Part shown: in pieces, positions 58,553 to 64,000 of the stretch | Position numbering within the stretch: position 1 is the first letter of the stretch | Layout: the number at the start of each line of letters is the position of its first letter | DNA from: Epiperipatus broadwayi | Lineage: Eukaryota; Onychophora; Udeonychophora; Euonychophora; Peripatidae | Assembly: GCA_028023455.1 (NCBI GenBank) | Contig: JAQFVV010000274.1 | Span: 618,001 to 682,000 of the forward strand | DNA: 64,000 bases | Direction: 5' to 3' | Position numbers and translations under genes: made by a program | Notes under the pieces: generated by a model | The model's input: the letters and a program-made list of their open reading frames with translations, nothing else | Databases searched by the model: none | Told to the model about the DNA's origin: nothing

Positions 58553-59109
58553 TAAATTTCATAACTTGCTTTAAGCTTGCATTTTATAAGATGGAGCTTT
58601 ACCAATAGCTCTTAACAAGCTTTTGTTTACATAAATGCCAAAAGAGTTAGAATTTGAAATCTCTATTGTTGTCACCCACCTCCAAACCAGCTGTATTCGA
58701 AAGTTATTGGCTCACATCAGTGAAGACTTGGGAGACTAGAAACTAAATCTAAATACCAACTCTAAATTCAGCATTTATCAAACATGTTTCTATCAGTTTG
58801 AAAGCATGAAATTTATCAGACACATAATGTCTTCAAATCCAGCTTAACAAACTAGATAGCTATATGGGTCTGCAATCAGTTCAGTTTCACCATATAGTAA
58901 AAGCCTCTGCAATATATATCATTGCAAAAACCTTCAAAGGTACATTTATGATGTGAATCAAAACAAGTTCTAAATTTCAGAACTTGATTTAAGCTTGCAT
59001 TTTATGATCACTAGATGGAGCTTTACCAATAACTCCTAACAAGCTGCCAAGAGATATAGAATTCAAAAGCATGTTAGGAACTATTGGTAAAGCTCAATCT
59101 AGTGATCAT
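58553..59109. repeat. interspersed direct and inverted copies of one module
   Basis: AACTTG(C/A)TTTAAGCTTGCATTTTAT…GATGGAGCTTTACCAATA occurs at 58564-58620 and 58980-59045 in the same orientation. The module ATGATCACTAGATGGAGCTTTACCAATA…TAACA is then inverted at 59070-59109, giving a 100-bp hairpin at 59007-59109. Probably pieces of a foldback element. Confidence 0.7.
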
Positions 59110-59554
59110 ATATATATATATCACAGACTCTTATTTATATGTATAATGCATATATAAATTAAGATTATACTATAAACAATGTTTTTAAATAATAATATGG
59201 TCATTATTAATAAATTGAGGGAACATATTTATTTATATTTTATTGAGTGTGTGTTCACTTATGCATTCACTTAAGCAATAATTCTATGAAAAAAAACTAC
59301 TTGTTTTGTATTTTTATTTTACAAATAAAGTGATTTAACAAAATGTCTGACTTTCATCACTATCGAATACATACTGGTGATATATTTTTTAAAAAAGCAA
59401 TTTTATCTTATAGAAACATAATAGTTATCTTATTATCAAGAAATTAAACTCTCTCCAATTTATTTTTGATATTTTCAAATCAGTATCAACTTTTAGTATG
59501 TTTTAAAATTTTGTAAAACTTTTAATATTACACTCAGAAAATATTTTATTATCA

Positions 59555-59650
59555 CGTGTTGGTAGCCTAGATGTCAGCACAGCTGGCTTAAAGCAGTTGC
59601 TTGCAGACAGTTGTTGCAGGTTCGCTTCCTGGCCAATGGTTTGACATATG
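59555..59650 (+). repeat. tRNA-like SINE, copy 4
   Basis: Plus strand: TGTTGGTAGCCTAGATGTCA (box A region) and GCAGGTTCGCTTCCTGGCCA (box B and T arm), then TTTGACATATG. Flanked by a 16-18 bp target duplication GAAAATATTTTATTAT (59537-59552 and 59651-59666). The anticodon arm is degenerate. Confidence 0.8.
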
Positions 59651-60115
59651 GAAAATATTTTATTATACAAAATACTACAAATGAAATTCAGAAACATAAT
59701 AAATCAATAAAATCTATGTGTTTTTACATAAACTAAATAAATTTTATTAATAAACATAATTATGTATGGTGCTGCAAGAAAGAAAAACAGCAATTGGCAT
59801 ATTATATAATTTATTTACAAAATTTCATTTTTTAAAAAACATAATTGTATATGGTACTCAGAGAAGAAAAATGGCCGCTTGAATATAGTAAAGGTTGCAA
59901 ATTTTAATATTTTTTTTGTATGTTTTTTACCATTTTTGGTTGTTTGTTTACATTTTTTCTTTTGATAGTGTATAATTGTAGTCATATAATTAGATACAGT
60001 GTTGATCATGGCTAAACTCTGAGAGAATGTCTAATAATAAAAAGTAATTAGAAATGTTTTATTTCTTCCTAAAATTGTGTTTTGGCTGGGGTGTTAAGAT
60101 GACATTACTGACTAC

Positions 60116-63100
60116 TGCATTCTCAGTCACTTACTTATAACCAATTTTTAGCTATTATTTATTTTGTTTCATCTAATGTTTAACATATAATTATTATGAA
60201 GTTATAATTTCACAGCTATATCTTTACATTTATGTTATTAAACAAGAGTGACCTCTATCTTTACTCAGCAATTATATAATTTATTATCGATGGCCATTAA
60301 ATGGCTATTCTAATAGCTTTCCATGATCTAGTAAAAAATGCACTCTTTGTACAGTGCCTCATACATTTGTTACTATGCATTTATATAATTAGAGTGAAAA
60401 TAGAGATAGCTAATCTCAAACATAGTATAAATTATGAAATCTTACTATCGCTTAGTTTTAATAAATTCGTTATATTATTAACCTGAAAATTTAAATCTTT
60501 GTATCTCATTGATTTTATAAATATAAAAGTTGTAAGAATATTCATGAATGTCCTGGGAACAACTCATGAAAACATCTTTATTAATTTCGTATAAAATAAC
60601 TTTAAAAAGACCAAGATTTTAATAATACATTTATTTTATTTGTTTAGGACTGAGTAAATGTGAAAAACAACGAGCAAAAGATCAAAAACTGATTGCACGT
60701 GGTGTACAGGATGTTTCATTAACACTTTGTGAGAGGGATGGCACGTACAGTCCTTACCAGTATAGCAGTTTAGGCCAGCGATATCCAGTTGAGTCATGGG
60801 AACCGTATACGCTATAGACATGGTTATCCAATAAACATTTAAGCCTTAATTTTTAGCACTTTTTAAATAAAATTATTTAATATAATTTATGATATAACAA
60901 TCATTCAGTGATTTTCAAATTTCTAGTTCTTATACACATCCACTAACATTTGAAAATTCAGAGACAAATATATATCTATCTATCTTAATATTATGACTTT
61001 AGTTATATGATAACATTCTGCTATTAGAAACTGTATTTATTATACAGGTTGCAACATCATACATGGTGCAAGAACAGGGCTATTTTCGCATGTCCACATT
61101 CAGTGGGACATAAATACGCTTCATCAGTAGGGGTACCATGTTACCACAATATTTAATATAATTTGGACGTAAATGAAAATGTTTAGATTTCTGAATCATT
61201 CTACTGTTAGAAGCATATTCTGATGATAAATATTTTTTATTTAAATATGAGAGGATTACTTCTTAGTTAATTTTTATGAGAATTGCTTGTAATATACTAC
61301 ATATTACACACAACACAATTGCAATAAATTGAACAGACCAGCACCATGTGTCATGATAATTAACAAAATTTATATGTAAATGTTCAGATTTCTAATCGCT
61401 TTTATTTAAATATCATAATTTATATGAGAAATAACATATTACTATTAATAATTTATTTAACAATAAACTTATTTTAAAAATATTGCCCTTAATAATACAA
61501 TAATACTAGAGTATATCAGACACTAATCTTATAGTTGGTAGTTACATTTATCAGTCATATTTTATAAGTACAGTGTGTCTTCAGTATTACGGAGACTCTG
61601 AATCATGGAATTCTGGGATTGATTCTGATGCCGTCTCAAAATTTGTTTGTTTTTCAATACTAATATTATAATAGTTCATATTTTTACCTTTGTAATAAAT
61701 AAATTGATTTGTTACATTGGGAAATCATACGACGCTTTAACACCGAACTGACAAAATATACAACAATACATGGACTTCTAAATTTCAAGTTTAAACTACC
61801 GAGGGATATATTGTTAATGATATTCCTATTTTTTATATAGCATATATTTCTTCTAATATATCCTTATAGCGATTATTCTTCATTTAAATTGACATTCTTA
61901 ATCTACCTGAAAGCTAGTGAAAAAATGGGTTACCGTTTGAAATACATGTCTGATTAGTTTACAATATTTTATATGTTTCCAAGAAAAATATAAATACTGT
62001 ATTATTGATATCATTTGTATTATACAAACTAGACTAATTATTATCCTGAGGGATTTATAAATATTTATATAATGTAGTTTGAATAATTCAAGTTACAATT
62101 TAGTTTCATCCAAGACTCGTTTCAAATCAATATCCCCTTTTTGGATATTCAACCAAGAATCTAAAGAAGAATTATGGTGCAAAAATGGAGTTCTTCTGAT
62201 GTTCCAATTCTCATTCCAGAAGCAAGAATAGACAACTCGATTTTATTTTTCTAAATGCGACTGGAGCGTCAGCAACAGTCTCAGGACAACCCACAGTCAT
62301 TTGGCTCATCTGCTTCATAAATGGAATTTATTATCCACATATCTGTCCAAATGTGAACAAACACAAACTAAAACTGAATAGTTAATGGCCTCAAAATATA
62401 TGGTTACATGGCAGAAATAAAGGACTTGATACAGCTATTATTGGTGAATCTATTTCCTGCTTGGGATTTCTGTAAGTTCCTTTATAATATTTTGTTAACA
62501 GTTCAATGGCAAAAAATACATAGGCATAAATGAATAATAATAATAATGAAATGTAAACACATACTATAAATATAATTTTACTTTTGCACTTATTTTCATG
62601 CTATATTATTTTTATGCTAACAATTTCAACTTATAATAGTCTTCTTCAGGGCTGAAAATATACAAATATATAAACGTACTGTAAGGGATGTCTCCAATAT
62701 CAATTACACACCATGGTGGTAGATTTAAATCCAAGGCCTATGATAGTAACGTTTTTTATTAATCACTATATTAATAAAAATAAAGCACTAAAATTGACGA
62801 ACCATTAATTGTGATACACATTTAAACCCCAACTTAATCATACTATAAATTCATATCTCTATTAAATTATAAAACACATATATGACAATTAACATTGAAT
62901 AATTATTATCTTGTAAAGTATGATGTAACTCTGATATACTATAGGAATATGTCAGAAATATGTTTGGATAAAACAAACGCAAGCAAGAAATGAAAATTTA
63001 TGTTAAAATAAAGAAATAACAAATAAATTTTTTATTATTAACACACTAACTATATTTAACAATAACAAATGACGTCAACAATGGATCTAAATGACAATCA

Positions 63101-64000
63101 CGAACTTGTTATTTTGAACAACGAGCTTTTTCTCCATAGAGCGATAAAATTTCTCATCGGCTGAATAAAAATTTAAGCAGAGAATTCGAATTTACAACCC
63201 GAATACAAACACCAGCCTCCTTTGGATTGAAATAATATTAAAAACCAATATCTGAATATCTGAGAAAGCAAAGTCAAGAATATAGTATTAAAACTAGCCA
63301 ACTGAGGAATGCGAAACTGAAATATTCGAAATTAAATTTGTTTGAATTTTCAAAGTGTCTAATTCCAAATCATAGATCGAATTATCTATAATTAAGAATA
63401 TTTGATAGTATAAGAAAATATGGCTTTTATTTCACTCTGGATATTTTAGTAAAAATGTATAAATAGCAATATAGATAAACATGCATTGCTTAAGTGCAAA
63501 AGCGACATCGGGAAAGAAAGTCGTCCCTCATAAAGGTATAACTGTCAGAACTAGGAGAAAATTCACCGAGCATTTAACATCTTTGCCATGGAACATCAAA
63601 TTTACTATTAAGAAATGGATAGGACAACTTTACAGTTGAAAGCAAAGGTTCCAAGGATACAAAGAATAAGTGACGTAATGGATGATCTAGAATACTCACA
63701 ATTTATCACTTACACTCGAAATGGTTAAATGAGGAACACCTGAATGATTCACTAAGACATTTTTCCTTATAAACTTTAAAACTACATTTAGGTTGGCGTC
63801 ATAAATTTTATTTATTTATATATTTTGTATACATGTTTTTGTTCATATCTTTCCTTTAATATGGATACAAAGGGGAAAATAACTGTTAATACATAACATA
63901 GGGGAGAAATATTATTGTCATTATTGTAAGGAAAATAAAATATCGGTTACGACGAGCACAGCTTGCTGGAACCCTTGCTTGCGTAAAAATCCGATCATCA
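60116..64000. repeat. long duplication, copy 2 (runs off the window)
   Basis: Starts TGCATTCTCAGTCACTTACT and follows copy 1 (39640-44690) to the window end. It lacks the TA-target transposon, showing the empty site near 63050-63065, and has about 115 bp not in copy 1 near 62655-62770 (GTAAGGGATGTCTCCAATAT…). Confidence 0.92.
60648..60817 (+). pseudogene. thyroglobulin type-1-like exon (duplication copy 2), frameshifted
   Basis: Same acceptor (AG 60646-60647) and frame as copy 1: GLSKCEKQRAKDQ…LCERDGTYSPYQY…RYPVE. A 2-nt deletion near 60792-60794 then changes the frame, giving SWEPYT and a TAG at 60815-60817. The same four cysteines are missing as in copy 1, so they were lost before the duplication. 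Ile/Asn differences are few. This copy has lost the C-terminal VDRHGNRI segment and is probably non-functional. Confidence 0.6.

Overview
The window is strongly AT-rich eukaryotic, almost certainly metazoan, DNA. It has no operons, no bacterial-style genes and no intact long ORF. It is built from decayed transposable elements, tRNA-like SINEs, trinucleotide microsatellites and a few splice-bounded fragments that could be host exons. The mix (RTE-type and Jockey/CR1-like LINEs, a Penelope-like element, hAT transposases, foldback MITEs, expanded ATT arrays) is what one expects in a lophotrochozoan such as a mollusc, perhaps a cephalopod. That placement is inference from repeat style, not from a marker gene.

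Layout. 1-465 is a broken gag-like reading frame on the minus strand. 1853-2113 is a GC-rich block open on both strands. 3579-3688 is a possible last exon. 9180-9546 and 14349-14856 are hAT-type MITEs with perfect 8-bp target duplications. 10761-11024 is a MITE with an internal tandem repeat. 11350-11672 is a long TTA/AAT inverted microsatellite. 12464-14340 is a hAT transposase relic split by another MITE. 15031-16957 is a TA-targeting transposon with a second transposon nested in it; the inner one carries a telomere-like array. 17171-18505 and 19018-20270 are two convergent copies of one LINE family, whose (ATT)n tails explain part of the microsatellite content. 21058-23610 is a direct duplication around a MITE and tandem block. 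24105-25560 is a second hAT transposase relic. 28740-29498 holds two small in-phase exon candidates. 30780-32710 is a large inverted dimer of a Penelope-like element with a GIY-YIG segment. 33700-34405, 51185-51798 and 52100-52638 are foldback elements. 38402-39639 and 46318-49545 are RTE-type LINEs.

The most interesting signal is in the foldback elements. Each arm carries a motif matching a type I hammerhead ribozyme: CUGAnGA, a stem II hairpin, GAAA, a very short stem III with an A at the cleavage position, and a 5-bp stem I. Seven copies can be read, and one diverged copy shows paired (compensatory) changes in stems I and III.

The second main signal is a long duplication (39640 to about 44690, and 60116 to the window end). 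Both copies contain an exon fitting the thyroglobulin type-1 domain pattern, in which only the first two of six cysteines remain. One copy keeps its frame to a stop followed by AATAAA; the other has a 2-nt deletion. A TA-target transposon is present in copy 1 and absent in copy 2, giving a filled/empty site pair.
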